Shown: positions 21,130 through 31,584, counted from the stretch's first letter. The stretch is DNA of 64,000 bases from Dryas octopetala (GCA_963921425.1 OY992838.1:16492001-16556000), one strand, 5' to 3'. Notes: generated from the letters alone by a model not told the origin. Numbers and translations: made by a program.

Positions 21130-23497
21130 GTGTTTATAATGTCTGAGACTGACTCGAGTGGTCGGCTCGGCTCTGGAGAAGCCTTTCAAGGAGATAGTGA
21201 GGCCGAGATGAGCCGAAGCCCACCTGCGGGTGAGGCGAGTTGGGACGGCTTGTCCGAAGAGTTAGACGAGGCCGGCTCGGCACTGAATCGCAATCCGGGT
21301 GGAGAGCGCCGAGCCCGAGGGGATCAGGAAAACCCTGAGATATTGAGTTCCGACTGGGAACAAGGCACGGCCGAAGGAGGTGATGAAGAGCCTCTCGACG
21401 TCGAGCCGATCGCCACTATCCCGAGCAGACTCACTTCAGGCTCGGATGAAAGGGATAGGGGTCATGAGGCGTCGACCTCGGCTCAGGGGGTGACGGGGAG
21501 TCCGGTCGACCCGGACTTCTATGAGGAACTGGCATGGAAGGCCGATCAGATCCCCAACGAGATGACCGAGTACCATCTCAGGGACTTGAGGAATAGGTAC
21601 TCAGTCCCCGACTCTGTGCTGATGAGATTACCGACCGAGGGGGAGAAGCCGAGCCGACCCCCGATAGGATGGGTGACCATGTACCCGGAGATGTTTGAGA
21701 ATGGGGTTCGGCTTCCCCTGCACACCTTCTTGCAGGACTGGCTCGCGACGATCGGCGCGGCGCCGCACCAGCTGAACCCGAACGTATACAGGATCATCCT
21801 GTCCATGCACATCTTGTGGCACAAAGTGCACAAGTGTGTGCCACACAAGGATATCCTGTTCTGCAATTACGCGCTGAGGTCGAAGCAGAGCGAGCTCGGA
21901 TTCTACAACCTCCAGGCGTACTCGGGGCCACTTTTCGGTGGGAATCCCTCCTCCCAGAAGACATGGAAGAAAAGATACTTCTTTGTTTCTGGGGATTGGG
22001 AGTTCGCCGATCCGAACAGAACCACCTCGGCTCGGGTCCCCAGAGCTTTTAGAATTCCAGGTGGGTACTGGGAATTTGGGGCCGATCCGAGGACAATTCG
22101 TTTACGTCTTGTTAATAATTGCATTTTTTCTTTGTCTAACTCTTTTTGGCTTCGTCTTTGCAGTTAGCTGGGGCAAGTTCAAGCTCCGAGGCGAGCTTAA
22201 GGATCAGATCGCCACGATCAGGGACTCACCAGCAGAGTATTTGTCAACCAAGTTTCTGCTCGGGGAGACTCAGATCCGATCGAGCGGGATCTCCTGGTTT
22301 GTGCCCAGGTGGAATCCACGAGCCGAGAGGGGAATGGCGCCCACCGAATTGGAGACTCGCCTTAGGAGGAGGGCGGCTCGGAGCGTCCAGAAGAAAGCAG
22401 CGGGGCGGCCCCCTGCCGAGCCGGTCCAGGCTCCTGCCCCAGCGGCAGCCCAGCCTAGATCTCCTGCGCCGAGACCGGTTCGGCAAGCAGAGAAGAGGAA
22501 GGCTCCCCAGGCTGAGGCCCCGGTGGAGAAGAGGGCTCGGGCCGAGCCCGGCGGTTCTGGTGCCGGAGCATCTGGTTCGGCGCCCCTGAAGGCGGTGGAG
22601 GTAGACCCCGGCCTCGAGCCGTTCGTCATGGGCCTCAAGCGCGTGATGACCGCGAGGGTGCAGGAGGGGCTGTGGGCCGATCATGGCGAGCCGGGCTTCA
22701 GCCACCAGGCTCTGATCGCATCCCGCCAGGCCATGTTGGTAAGTCTCTTTTACTTCGGATTTCGTCTATTCGCTCGGTTCGGACTAATGATGAATTTGTT
22801 TCTCTTGCAGCTCGCCATGAGGCAGTTCGAAGCTGCCAAGGCCGCTGTCGATGCCGAGGCGAAACTGGAGAGGTTTCGGGCACGAATCCTGGAGCTAAAA
22901 GAGAAGCTGGCCGAGGCCGAGCGGACAGTCAATGCCGAGCGTGAACGGTCGGAGGGTCTGCAGTCCAGGCTGGCCGGGAAGGAGGAGGAGGTCGGTCGGC
23001 TCGGCAAGGAGCTTGCCTCCTCGGAGCAAAATGTGGCGGACTTGAGGCACTATGTCGGCGATCTTCAGCGAGACGTCGAGGCTGCCGAACGGAGGGTCGA
23101 AAATGCCGAACTCCGACGTCGAGCTGAAGTGCCGAGCGCCCAGGCACTGGCTGATGCCCATTTTGATGGGTATCAGGAGCTCTTGGAGGCGATCAAATGG
23201 AAGAGGCCGGACTGGGATGTCTCATTCCTTGGCGAGTCCGATGACGATGAAGACACCCAGGGAAGTCAACAGGATGAGCTTCCTCCTCCCGATCGCCAAG
23301 TCCGCGCCGAAGTCGAGCCGACTCCGGAAGATCCTCCACTGCCTGCACACGAGCCGACCCCGATTCCCCCAGTCCCCGAATCCGATCCCAATGATGAGAT
23401 GCAGATCGGTGGGGTTGAGGTGGTGCAGCTCGGCGAGGAGACGCCTGAGGAGTCTACCGAGCCGATCCAGGAGGGCCCTGCCGAGCGATCTGCATGA
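21130..23497 (+). CDS. Antisense spliced gene of the Tat element, unit 1
   Basis: Exons are 21130-22060, 22164-22738 and 22811-23497 (730 codons). Intron 1 (103 bp, ccag^gtgggt to ctttgcag) must be removed because an in-frame stop follows its acceptor. Intron 2 (72 bp, ttg^gtaagt to ctcttgcag) is optional for the frame. The first 130 residues are acidic and disordered. Residues about 140-310 form a conserved fold (YHLRDLRNRYSVP, FLQDWL, PNVYRIILSMHILW, KRYFFVSGDWEF) that I recognise as the plant putative gypsy-type transposon domain (PF04195). Then come a basic, Pro/Ala-rich, possibly nuclear-localising stretch and a long coiled coil (about 500-620) with an acidic tail. Antisense ORFs are known from Tat elements. 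Their function is not established. It converges on gag-pol. The second ATG (21139) could also serve. Confidence 0.85.
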
Positions 23498-24052
23498 TGG
23501 CTGATTTTATTTAATTTTTATGTTGTCTTGTTTTTATATTTCTTCCCGAGCCGAGGTGTGGCTCGGGTTTGACTAATTTTGGAACAGATTGTATTTGGTT
23601 TTATGTTACTTATTTATCAGTATTTCTTTTTATGATACAAGTTGCTGTCAGTTCGGCTCGGGAATTAAGCTAAAAGACAAAACTAATAACACATGGGCAA
23701 GAAAATGATAAAAGTGAAAAACATAATAAAAACCAAGGCATTTTGAGATCGGCTCGGCATGCCGATCGCGATGAAAATGAATGGTAATGACAAATTAGAA
23801 ATTGTCTTCGGATCAGCTTGATAAGCATAACCAAGATAAGTAAAAATTTAAAGACCCTAGTCATCTCGGATGGGCTCGGCATACCCATTGAGATATTTAG
23901 GAATGCAGTTTTTTGAGAAAAATATTCAAACCTACTTTCAGATCGGCTCGGTATGCACGATGAAAGTTTTGGTTGGAGTGTATATTTTTCTTTTAGAAAT
24001 ATCCTGTTGAACGTTAGGACTGTAGGAAGTCACTTTGGCTCAGACAGGGATT
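23498..24052. other. Convergent 3' region with repeated ggctcgg words
   Basis: The stretch between the ends of the antisense gene and gag-pol is AT-rich but punctuated by ggctcgg at about 23550, 23654, 23753, 23875 and 23944, often as gatcggctcggcatgc with a nearby reverse copy (gccgatc). It may hold the 3' ends of both transcripts. No protein gene is seen. Unit 2 carries the same stretch at 34585-35139. Confidence 0.55.
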
Positions 24053-24336
24053 TTTATAGACCTGATAAGTCTGTACCATGCCGAGCATTGGGCCGAAAGT
24101 GGCGCGCTAGCTCGGCACGGGAGTTTATAGACCTGATGAGTCTGTAATATGCCGAGCATCGGGCCGGAAATGGCGCGCCCGCTCGACACATGAGTTTATA
24201 GACCTGATGAGTCTGTAATATGCCGAGCATCGGGCCGGAAATGGCGCGCCCGCTCGACACATGAGTTTATAGACCTGATGAGTCTGTAATGCACCGAGCG
24301 TCGGGCCGAAAATGGCACTTCGGCTCGGCACATGGG
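24053..24336. repeat. 71-bp tandem repeat, four units (unit 1)
   Basis: The word tttatagacctgat recurs at 24053, 24124, 24195 and 24266, an exact 71-bp step. The two inner units are identical and the outer two diverge (ataagtctgtaccatg first, gcaccgagcgtcgg last). Each unit has atggcgcgcccgctcgacac or a variant. It lies just beyond the gag-pol stop. Confidence 0.95.
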
Positions 24337-24513
24337 TTTACTATTTTTTTTGAAGGAAACACTTAGATCTTTCCTCTTTGTTAGAAGTGTATTGGAGTGG
24401 AGTCCCCAGTGTTTGCTTCGAAAAATAAGTAGGAAAATGAGTAGAAATGTGTTCATCCTTTCATTGATTGGAATGGGTGTTAGGTCGGACAGTCCCCGAT
24501 CCTAACTACATTT

Positions 24514-27500
24514 TTACTGGTAATAAGTCTTCAAGTGTTCAGCGTTCCAGCTATGCTTGAGAGGCTTACCAGCCAGAGTGGCCAAGTTGTAAGTGCCGGG
24601 CTTGACTATGCCCGTGATTCTGTATGGTCCGGTCCAGTTCGGATCGAACGAGCTCTCTTTGATGGCAAGGGGATTCTTTTTCATGACGAGATTGCCCAAT
24701 CCGAAGCTTCTGGGTCTGACCCTTTGATTGCAGTACTTGGCTACCCTCTGTTGGTAGGCGGCTCGGCAGAGATTGGCGTCGGTTCGCCTCTCCTCGATCA
24801 TGTCCAGGCCGAGCCGAAGTCCGGCGTCATTGGTCTCGGGATTGTACGTGCCGGTCCGGAATGAAGGAGTCCCCATTTCGACCGGGACAACAGCGTCAGT
24901 TCCGAACGCCAATGCATAGGGTGTTTCCTTCGTGGAGTTGCGATAGGAAGTTCGGTAGGACCAAAGTACTTCTGGCAGGAGTTCAGGCCAATTTCCCTTA
25001 GCATTATCTAGTTTAGTCTTGAGGGTTTTCTTGATGATCTTGTTGATGGCCTCGACCTGTCCGTTCGACTGCGGATGGTAAGGCGCGGTGAAGCGCAAGT
25101 TGATGTTCAAACGTGAACAAAAACTCCTGAATTTCTTGCAGTCGAACTGCTTGCCATTGTCCGCAATGATGGTGTGCGGCATGCCGAACCGGCAAATGAT
25201 GTTCTTCCAGACGAAGGTCTCCATCCGTTCGGCTGTGGTTGTGGCTAGGGGCTCGGCCTCGGCCCATTTGGTGAAGTAGTCGACTGCTACCACTGCCATG
25301 GTGACTTGCCCTTTTGCCTTCGGCATAGGGCCGATCAGATCGAGTCCCCACTGCGCGAACGGCCAGGGGCTGGATATGGAGGTCAGCAACTGGGGAGGTT
25401 GATGGGGAACCGCGGCAAATTGCTGGCATTTGATACAAGCGCGAGACAGATGATCTGCGTCCTTGTTCAGTGTTGGCCAGAAGTAACCCTGTCTGATCGT
25501 CTTGTAGGCGAGGGCTCTTCCTCCAGAGTGGTTTCCGCATATCCCCTCGTGGATTTCTCTCAGCACATCCTGACCTTCTTGGGGAGTGACACACCGCAAG
25601 TAAGGCAGGGAGAAACTCCTCTTGTATAGCTGACCATCGATCATGCTGAACCGTGCCGACCTCGTTTTGATGAGACGTGCTTTATCCCTCTCTGGGGGGA
25701 GGATTCCGGAGACCAAGTAGGTGATGATCGGCGTCATCCAGTTCGGCTCGGCCTCGGTTTGCATAACCGTGGCCTCGGTTTCGGCGGTGCTAGGTCTGTC
25801 CAGGATTTCGACTGGAACATGCCTGGCGGATCCGGTGTCTGTGGCCGAAGCCAGGCGTGCCAAGGCGTCGGCCCTGCAGTTTTCTGCCCTCGGGATTTGG
25901 GATATTTTGTATTCGTGGAAGTTCCCAAGTAGCAGACGAGTCTTTTCGAGGTAAGCAGTCATGCTGGGCTCTCGAGTCTCATACTCTCCCAGAATCTGAT
26001 TGACGATTAGCTGAGAGTCGCTGAAGATGTTTAGTTTGGTCGCGCCGAGCTCCTTTGCCAATCTGAGCCCGGCGATGAGTGCCTCATACTCTGCTTCATT
26101 GTTTGATGCTTGAAATCTGAAGCGAAGAGCATACTCCATCACAACTTGTTCTGGGGAGATCAGAACAAGCCCGGCTCCGCTTCCCATGGCGTTGGAAGAT
26201 CCGTCCACATAGAGGGTCCAGGTGAGGAGATCAACCTGGCCGCGTTCGCCGATTGTGTTCGGATCGGCTGCTGTTGTCATAGCGTCGGTGCGTGGTGGAT
26301 CCTCCGTCGAGGTGGTCGACTCACAGATGAAGTCCGACATGGCCTGACCTTTGATGGCCGTCCTGGGACGGTAGATGATGTCAAACTCGCCGAGCTCGAT
26401 TGACCATTTGATAAGTCGACCCGAAGTCTCTGGTTTTGCCAGGATTTGTCTGAGCGGCTGGTCCGTCAAGACAACGATGGAATGAGCCTGGAAGTAGGGC
26501 CTTAATTTCCGAGCCGAGCTAACCAGGGCGAGAGCCATCTTCTCGAATTTTGGATACCTGGTCTCGGCATCGGCGAGGGCTCGGCTCGTATAGAAGACGG
26601 GGTGTTGTACACCGCCGACCTCTCTCACCAGAACCGAGCTGAGAGCCGAGTCAGAGACAGAGAGGTAGAGGAAAAGTTCTTCACCTTCCTCTGGTTTGGA
26701 TAAGATGGGAGGTTCCCCCATGTGCCTTTTCAGATCTTGAAAGGCCTGCTCGCATTGGGGGGTCCATTCTATGCTCTTCCCTGCTCCCCTTAAGGCTTTG
26801 AAGAAAGGGAGGCACCGGTCAGTAGATTTTGAGATGAACCGGTTCAGGGCGGCAACTCTTCCAGTCAGACTCTGGATTTCCTTGCGTGTCCTTGGGGACT
26901 TCATGTTGATCAAAGCCTGGATCTTCTCCGGATTGGCTTCAATCCCCCGTTGGCTGACCAGGTAGCCCAGGAACTTTCCTGACCGAACCCCAAAGACACA
27001 TTTGGCTGGGTTCAGCCGCATCTGATACTCCTTCAGGACTCCGAACATGTCTGAGAGGTCCTTGACGTGATCGTCCGCCTTGATGCTCTTGACCAGCATG
27101 TCATCCACGTAAACTTCTACGGATTTGCCGATGGAAGATCTGAACATGTGGTTGACCAGCCTTTGATAGGTGGCTCCGGCGTTTTTGAGGCCGAAGGGCA
27201 TGACCTTGTAGCAGTACATGCCGCGATCAGTTATGAAAGATGTGCCTTCCTGGTCGGACTTGTGCATCAGGATCTGGTTGTATCCAGAGTAGGCGTCCAT
27301 GAAACTGAGGAGCTGATGTCCTGCTGTTGCATCGACGAGCTGATCTATTCTGGGCAAGGGAAAACTATCCTTGGGACAAGCCCTGTTCAGATCGGTGAAG
27401 TCCACGCACATCCTCCACTTCCCGTTGTTCTTTTTCACCATGACCACGTTGGCGAGCCAGTCGGGGTAGTTGACCTCCCGGATGAACCCGTTGTTTTGCA

Positions 27501-30500
27501 ACTTGGTTACCTCTTCAGCCATGGCGGCGTATCGAACCGGGTCGTATGACCTCCTCTTCTGACGGACCGGTTTGCATCCTGGGTCAGTGTTCAGCCTGTG
27601 GGTGATCACGTCAGACGATATGCCTGGCATGTCATCGTAAGACCAGGCGAACACTTCCGCGTTGGCACGGAGGAAGTCAATTATGGCGGAGCGCTGCTCG
27701 GGGCTGATCTGAGTCCCCACTCGGACGAGCCGATCCGGTGTCTCGGCCGAGATCGGCACTTCCTCCCAAGCCTCGGCGGGGAGGGGCCGAGAATCTGAGC
27801 TCGGCTCGGAAGTGAAGTCGAATGTCTCCGCCCTCGGCCACCTGCCCGAATCGGCGATAGAGTCAAGCTCCTGCGAGTTCGGCAGCTGACCCTTCTGCTT
27901 GATCGAAGCGGCGTAGCATGACCGAGCCGAGCACTGGTCTCCCTGAATGACAATGCAGTCGTCGCCCACCGGACATTTGATGAGGAGGTTGGCGTAATGG
28001 ACGATGCAGTCAAGGTCGACCAGAGCCGGTCTGCCCAGAATGACGTTGTAGGCTGACGGCCGCTTGACGACAATGAAGTACGTCATGCAGGTCTTCTTGA
28101 TCGGCCCCTTCCCGAGCGAAAGGGGAAGGTAGATGTGTCCGAGGGGTTGAACCACTTCTCCCCCGAACCCGACCAAGGCAGGTGTATCGGTCTCCAGCTT
28201 ATCATCGCCGATGCCCATCTGCGCGAACGCAGAGTGGTAGAGGATGTTGACTGAGCTCCCTCCATCGACGAAGGAGCGCGCGATGGTTGTTCCGGCCACC
28301 TCAGCGACTATGACGACCGGATCATAGTGGGGGAAGATGATCTCGTTTGCCTCGTTCGGCTCAAAGGTGACCGGCGCCCAGTCCTTCCGCTGTCTTTTTG
28401 AAGTGCTGGGCTGACCTGCCTGGATCGACAGGGACTCGTGAGCTTGAGCCGCCTGTCTGACATACTCCTTCTGGGATCGGTTAGAGCTTCCCACGAAGGT
28501 CGGTCCCCCGCCGATTGATCCGATGGCAGCATCCTGGACCTCGATGGTGTTGGTGGGCTTCTTCGGCGCGGCCTTGGGCACCCTAGGCCCACCGGCCAGG
28601 AATTGATTGATCTTACCCGCCCGGGCAAGAGTCTCAATCCCGTCGCGGAGGGCGTAGCAATCACCCGTGACGTGGCCGTGATTGGAATGGTATTTGCAGA
28701 AGACGCCCTCCTTGATTTTGTCTGGGGGTGGTCCCTTGATCTCCCTTGCGACTGGGAGTTGGTCCTTGACCTTGGAGTAGATTGTCTCCAGACCGGCGTT
28801 GAGGGGAGTGTACTCCGTGTACTGGACAAACTTGGGTCCCTTGCCCAGAAGTTGGCGTGGCTCCTCGGTCCTGGTCTTCTTGGGTTGGACCTGGGGTTTG
28901 GGACTTGCGACCTCTCCCTCCTTCCTTTTGGTCGAGGTCGGCCTGGGATTCAGGGCCTCCACCTGAGCGTCCCACTCCTCAGCCCGTGCCCACTTAGTGG
29001 CTTCGGCAGAAAGCTCATCGTAAGTGGAGGGAGGATTCCTCATTAAGTGGGAGCGGAGTCCCCCGGCGTGCAGGCCCTGCATGAGGGCATTCTTCGCTGA
29101 CCTGTCGTCGCAATCGTCGCACTTCGTATATTCGATGTTGAAGCGGATCAGATAGGCCTTGAGGCTTTCCCCTTCCTGCTGTTTGATGAGCGACATATCG
29201 TTCAAGTTGTAGAGTCGTTCGGATACAACCCGATATCTCGCCAGGAAGGCCCTCCGGAGATCGGGAAAGGAGTTGATGGAGTTCGGTTGGAGGGTTCGGA
29301 ACCAACCCCGAGCCGAGCCCTTCAAGGTCGAAGGGAAGATTCTGCACTTCGTGGCTTCAGATGCCTGGCGGGCCTCCATGGCGTATCTGAAGCTGTCAAG
29401 ATGGTCGTAGGGATCCTTGGTCCCGTCATATTGGTCCATCTTGGGGGGCTTGGTGTCACGAGAGACCTCAGCATCCATAATTCTGCTGGTGTACGGGAGG
29501 GGGAGTTCCTCTCCGTTGTCGGCCCTACCAGTGTACCCCCTGGAGACCTCGACATGTCCGAGCCGATCGTGGACGCTTCGGATTTGGTCCTGGACCAAAG
29601 TCCGAACAAGATTTTCCACATTGGGTGGGGTCGGCTCGGCCACATTCTCCCCTGAGCACTCGGCCTGGTTGCCGAGTCTCTCACTCACCGGCTGACGAGT
29701 GAGCCTTTCGCTCGCCGGTTGCCGATCGGACATGATCATGGTAGATCCCAGTCGGTCGCTCACTGATCGCCTCCCCGAGTGAGCTCCTGATGGGGAAGGA
29801 TCCTGGCTGGCGATAGGGCCGAGTCTATTCCGAATCGGGCCCCTGGTTTCAGTTGAACCGGCCGGACTGTTGGCCCCCAATCTTGATTGGGCCGGGGGTC
29901 GTCGGTTTGTATTCGGGTCGGCACGGTTTCCGCCCGAGTTCCTGGGGGCATGCTTCCCGAAAGCCGCCTGTTTTTGCTGAAGAAGACGGTGAGCGTTCAG
30001 GCATTCGGCCTGTTCGGCCGGGGGCATGTCTTCGAAGCCCGGGAAGACGTAATCAGAATCCTGCCGATCGGTCTGGTCGTTCGGCTCGGCAGGAATGCTT
30101 TGCCGAGAAGGAGACGGTGAAAGGACCTCCTGCTCGGTTCGGGTCCGGCGCGATCGGAAACCCGATCCCCCACTGTTCTCGAGCTGAGCACGATGGCGTG
30201 CGAGTTCCCCGGCCAGCTCGGCCTGTTTTGCGAGCAGCTCGTTATTCTGCTTCAGGAGTGCATTCTCAGCGGCCAGGTGTCGCTGACTCTCCTTAAGGAG
30301 TTTGTGAGCGGCTCGGATTTTGGAGGAACCTTTGGACTTTGGTGTCCTGGGGAGTTGTGCTCCCCTCGTTTTCTCAGGTGTCTCAGGCTGATGTTGTTCA
30401 TCATTCTGAGACGCTCCTGAAGAAGAACTGGTGTCCCGATAGACGGTAGCCATGATGACTTGTTTGAAGGAAGAGCTCAGCGCTTGCAGTGATGAGCACA

Positions 30501-30501
30501 A
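24514..30501 (-). CDS. gag-pol: Tat-lineage gag-pol polyprotein, unit 1 (intact)
   Basis: 1995 residues without a break. A coiled, basic N-terminus leads to a retrotransposon Gag core at about 385-485 and a zinc-knuckle-like CKYHSNHGHVTGDC at 602-615. The protease site is DGGSS (746-750) rather than DTG or DSG. Reverse transcriptase fills about 1010-1190 with YVDD at 1131-1134. An RT-linked RNase H-like domain follows (about 1240-1350), then a second RNase H (about 1428-1550, YVDGSSN, NNEAEYEAL, FSDSQL), a Tat feature. Integrase has an HHCC finger (H1651, H1658, C1689, C1692) and the triad D1721, D1781, E1817 with the usual 35-residue spacing before E. The protein copies the element RNA and inserts the DNA into the genome. 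Met17 (MATVYRD) may be the true start, since Met1 lies only about 20 bp from the PBS. Gag and pol share one frame. Confidence 0.95.
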   Translation of the reverse strand: MCSSLQALSSSFKQVIMATVYRDTSSSSGASQNDEQHQPETPEKTRGAQLPRTPKSKGSSKIRAAHKLLKESQRHLAAENALLKQNNELLAKQAELAGELARHRAQLENSGGSGFRSRRTRTEQEVLSPSPSRQSIPAEPNDQTDRQDSDYVFPGFEDMPPAEQAECLNAHRLLQQKQAAFGKHAPRNSGGNRADPNTNRRPPAQSRLGANSPAGSTETRGPIRNRLGPIASQDPSPSGAHSGRRSVSDRLGSTMIMSDRQPASERLTRQPVSERLGNQAECSGENVAEPTPPNVENLVRTLVQDQIRSVHDRLGHVEVSRGYTGRADNGEELPLPYTSRIMDAEVSRDTKPPKMDQYDGTKDPYDHLDSFRYAMEARQASEATKCRIFPSTLKGSARGWFRTLQPNSINSFPDLRRAFLARYRVVSERLYNLNDMSLIKQQEGESLKAYLIRFNIEYTKCDDCDDRSAKNALMQGLHAGGLRSHLMRNPPSTYDELSAEATKWARAEEWDAQVEALNPRPTSTKRKEGEVASPKPQVQPKKTRTEEPRQLLGKGPKFVQYTEYTPLNAGLETIYSKVKDQLPVAREIKGPPPDKIKEGVFCKYHSNHGHVTGDCYALRDGIETLARAGKINQFLAGGPRVPKAAPKKPTNTIEVQDAAIGSIGGGPTFVGSSNRSQKEYVRQAAQAHESLSIQAGQPSTSKRQRKDWAPVTFEPNEANEIIFPHYDPVVIVAEVAGTTIARSFVDGGSSVNILYHSAFAQMGIGDDKLETDTPALVGFGGEVVQPLGHIYLPLSLGKGPIKKTCMTYFIVVKRPSAYNVILGRPALVDLDCIVHYANLLIKCPVGDDCIVIQGDQCSARSCYAASIKQKGQLPNSQELDSIADSGRWPRAETFDFTSEPSSDSRPLPAEAWEEVPISAETPDRLVRVGTQISPEQRSAIIDFLRANAEVFAWSYDDMPGISSDVITHRLNTDPGCKPVRQKRRSYDPVRYAAMAEEVTKLQNNGFIREVNYPDWLANVVMVKKNNGKWRMCVDFTDLNRACPKDSFPLPRIDQLVDATAGHQLLSFMDAYSGYNQILMHKSDQEGTSFITDRGMYCYKVMPFGLKNAGATYQRLVNHMFRSSIGKSVEVYVDDMLVKSIKADDHVKDLSDMFGVLKEYQMRLNPAKCVFGVRSGKFLGYLVSQRGIEANPEKIQALINMKSPRTRKEIQSLTGRVAALNRFISKSTDRCLPFFKALRGAGKSIEWTPQCEQAFQDLKRHMGEPPILSKPEEGEELFLYLSVSDSALSSVLVREVGGVQHPVFYTSRALADAETRYPKFEKMALALVSSARKLRPYFQAHSIVVLTDQPLRQILAKPETSGRLIKWSIELGEFDIIYRPRTAIKGQAMSDFICESTTSTEDPPRTDAMTTAADPNTIGERGQVDLLTWTLYVDGSSNAMGSGAGLVLISPEQVVMEYALRFRFQASNNEAEYEALIAGLRLAKELGATKLNIFSDSQLIVNQILGEYETREPSMTAYLEKTRLLLGNFHEYKISQIPRAENCRADALARLASATDTGSARHVPVEILDRPSTAETEATVMQTEAEPNWMTPIITYLVSGILPPERDKARLIKTRSARFSMIDGQLYKRSFSLPYLRCVTPQEGQDVLREIHEGICGNHSGGRALAYKTIRQGYFWPTLNKDADHLSRACIKCQQFAAVPHQPPQLLTSISSPWPFAQWGLDLIGPMPKAKGQVTMAVVAVDYFTKWAEAEPLATTTAERMETFVWKNIICRFGMPHTIIADNGKQFDCKKFRSFCSRLNINLRFTAPYHPQSNGQVEAINKIIKKTLKTKLDNAKGNWPELLPEVLWSYRTSYRNSTKETPYALAFGTDAVVPVEMGTPSFRTGTYNPETNDAGLRLGLDMIEERRTDANLCRAAYQQRVAKYCNQRVRPRSFGLGNLVMKKNPLAIKESSFDPNWTGPYRITGIVKPGTYNLATLAGKPLKHSWNAEHLKTYYQ

Positions 30502-30520
30502 CGGCTGAAGTCGATCTTCC

Positions 30521-30534
30521 CACAGACGGCGCCA
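30521..30534 (-). other. Primer binding site, unit 1
   Basis: On the element strand TGGCGCCGTCTGTG starts three bases after the 5' LTR. Its first nine bases match the complement of a tRNA-Asp 3' end as used by other Tat/Athila elements. The rest deviates, so the primer identity is only probable. The unit 2 copy is at 41679-41692. Confidence 0.65.
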
Positions 30535-30537
30535 ATC

Positions 30538-31584
30538 TGTTGATGCAAATTCTCGTAAGGTAGATGCAACAACTTAGATAAGTTGACCTGGCTGATCAGG
30601 TGCTTTGCTGGATGATGAAGTGGATGCTGGTTGAGATCTTCCTGTAGACAAAAACAAGATCAAAGGAGATGGACCGGTGTGGTACCAGCCAAACACACTC
30701 CGATGATAAAATCAGTGGTGGTGTTTGATGGTGGATGAGGAAGAACAAAGGAAGAACTTGGGAGAATGGGAAGAACAAGGCAAATGTTCTGGGTTATTCT
30801 CAGCAAGTTGGGTAAGCTCTTTGGTGAATGGAAATTTTGTGTAAGTGTTTATGGGTAGATGCGTAGTAGTCGTTTTGCACATATGGGTTGATATATATAA
30901 GCAAAGGAAAACCTGATGAGTAAGTTACCTGCATTGTGAATGAAAGGTTGCCAGAGATCCACGCACCTGGCCAGACCTAGTTGCATGCTCAGCTGCTTGC
31001 TTCCTCAGCATTTAATGTTGCATTGAATGCTCCATTAAATGCAAGGTTGGAAGGTCCAGGTAGACTGCTCCAACATTCATGAATGCAGGCCTGATATTCT
31101 ATCTGTCAGAAGAATGTGTCAGGTGCATTTAAGTGTGGCGGTTCATCCTGGCGTGATCTTCCTGGGAATGGCGGCGGAGAGCCGAGCCGAGCCGATATGA
31201 ACACATGTTCTCATGCGAAGACACGAAGTCCATGTGTAGTCGGATCGGACATGGGATTCCAGGCCGAGCCGGTCCCATAGATTGGGGGTCTTTCCGAGCC
31301 CTAACTGGTCGACGCCAGAACTCGAAAGGAGACCATCTCCTGTGCCGAGCCGAGCTGAACCGGGATGATCGTGGGAAGATGGACACTCGATCCCTTGGAA
31401 GATCATCGGTTCGGCTCGGATCCGGTATGGAGATCCGGTCCGGGCTGGCAGAGGCGATGCTGGGTGGTGATGACGTGGAGGTCAAAGTTTTGACCACTGA
31501 GAGTCAATTCTGAGGTGGATGTTGACCAACCACGTGCCGAGCTGTGATTGGCTGTTCGGATTGATGTGGATTTTCCCACAAACA
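30538..31584 (-). repeat. LTR 2 (shared middle LTR)
   Basis: 1047 bp. It serves as the 5' LTR of unit 1 and the 3' LTR of unit 2, with a PBS on its low side and a polypurine tract (31585-31597) on its high side, and no target duplication of its own. It carries one private base (t near 31508, where LTRs 1 and 3 have c). TATA-like TTATATATA on the element strand is at 30892-30900. Confidence 0.95.

Noticed and set aside
24535-30420. Plus-strand ORFs over gag-pol (for example 160 codons at 27067)
   Set aside because: They are complements of the well-supported gag-pol frame and show no domain. The real antisense gene ends at 23497.
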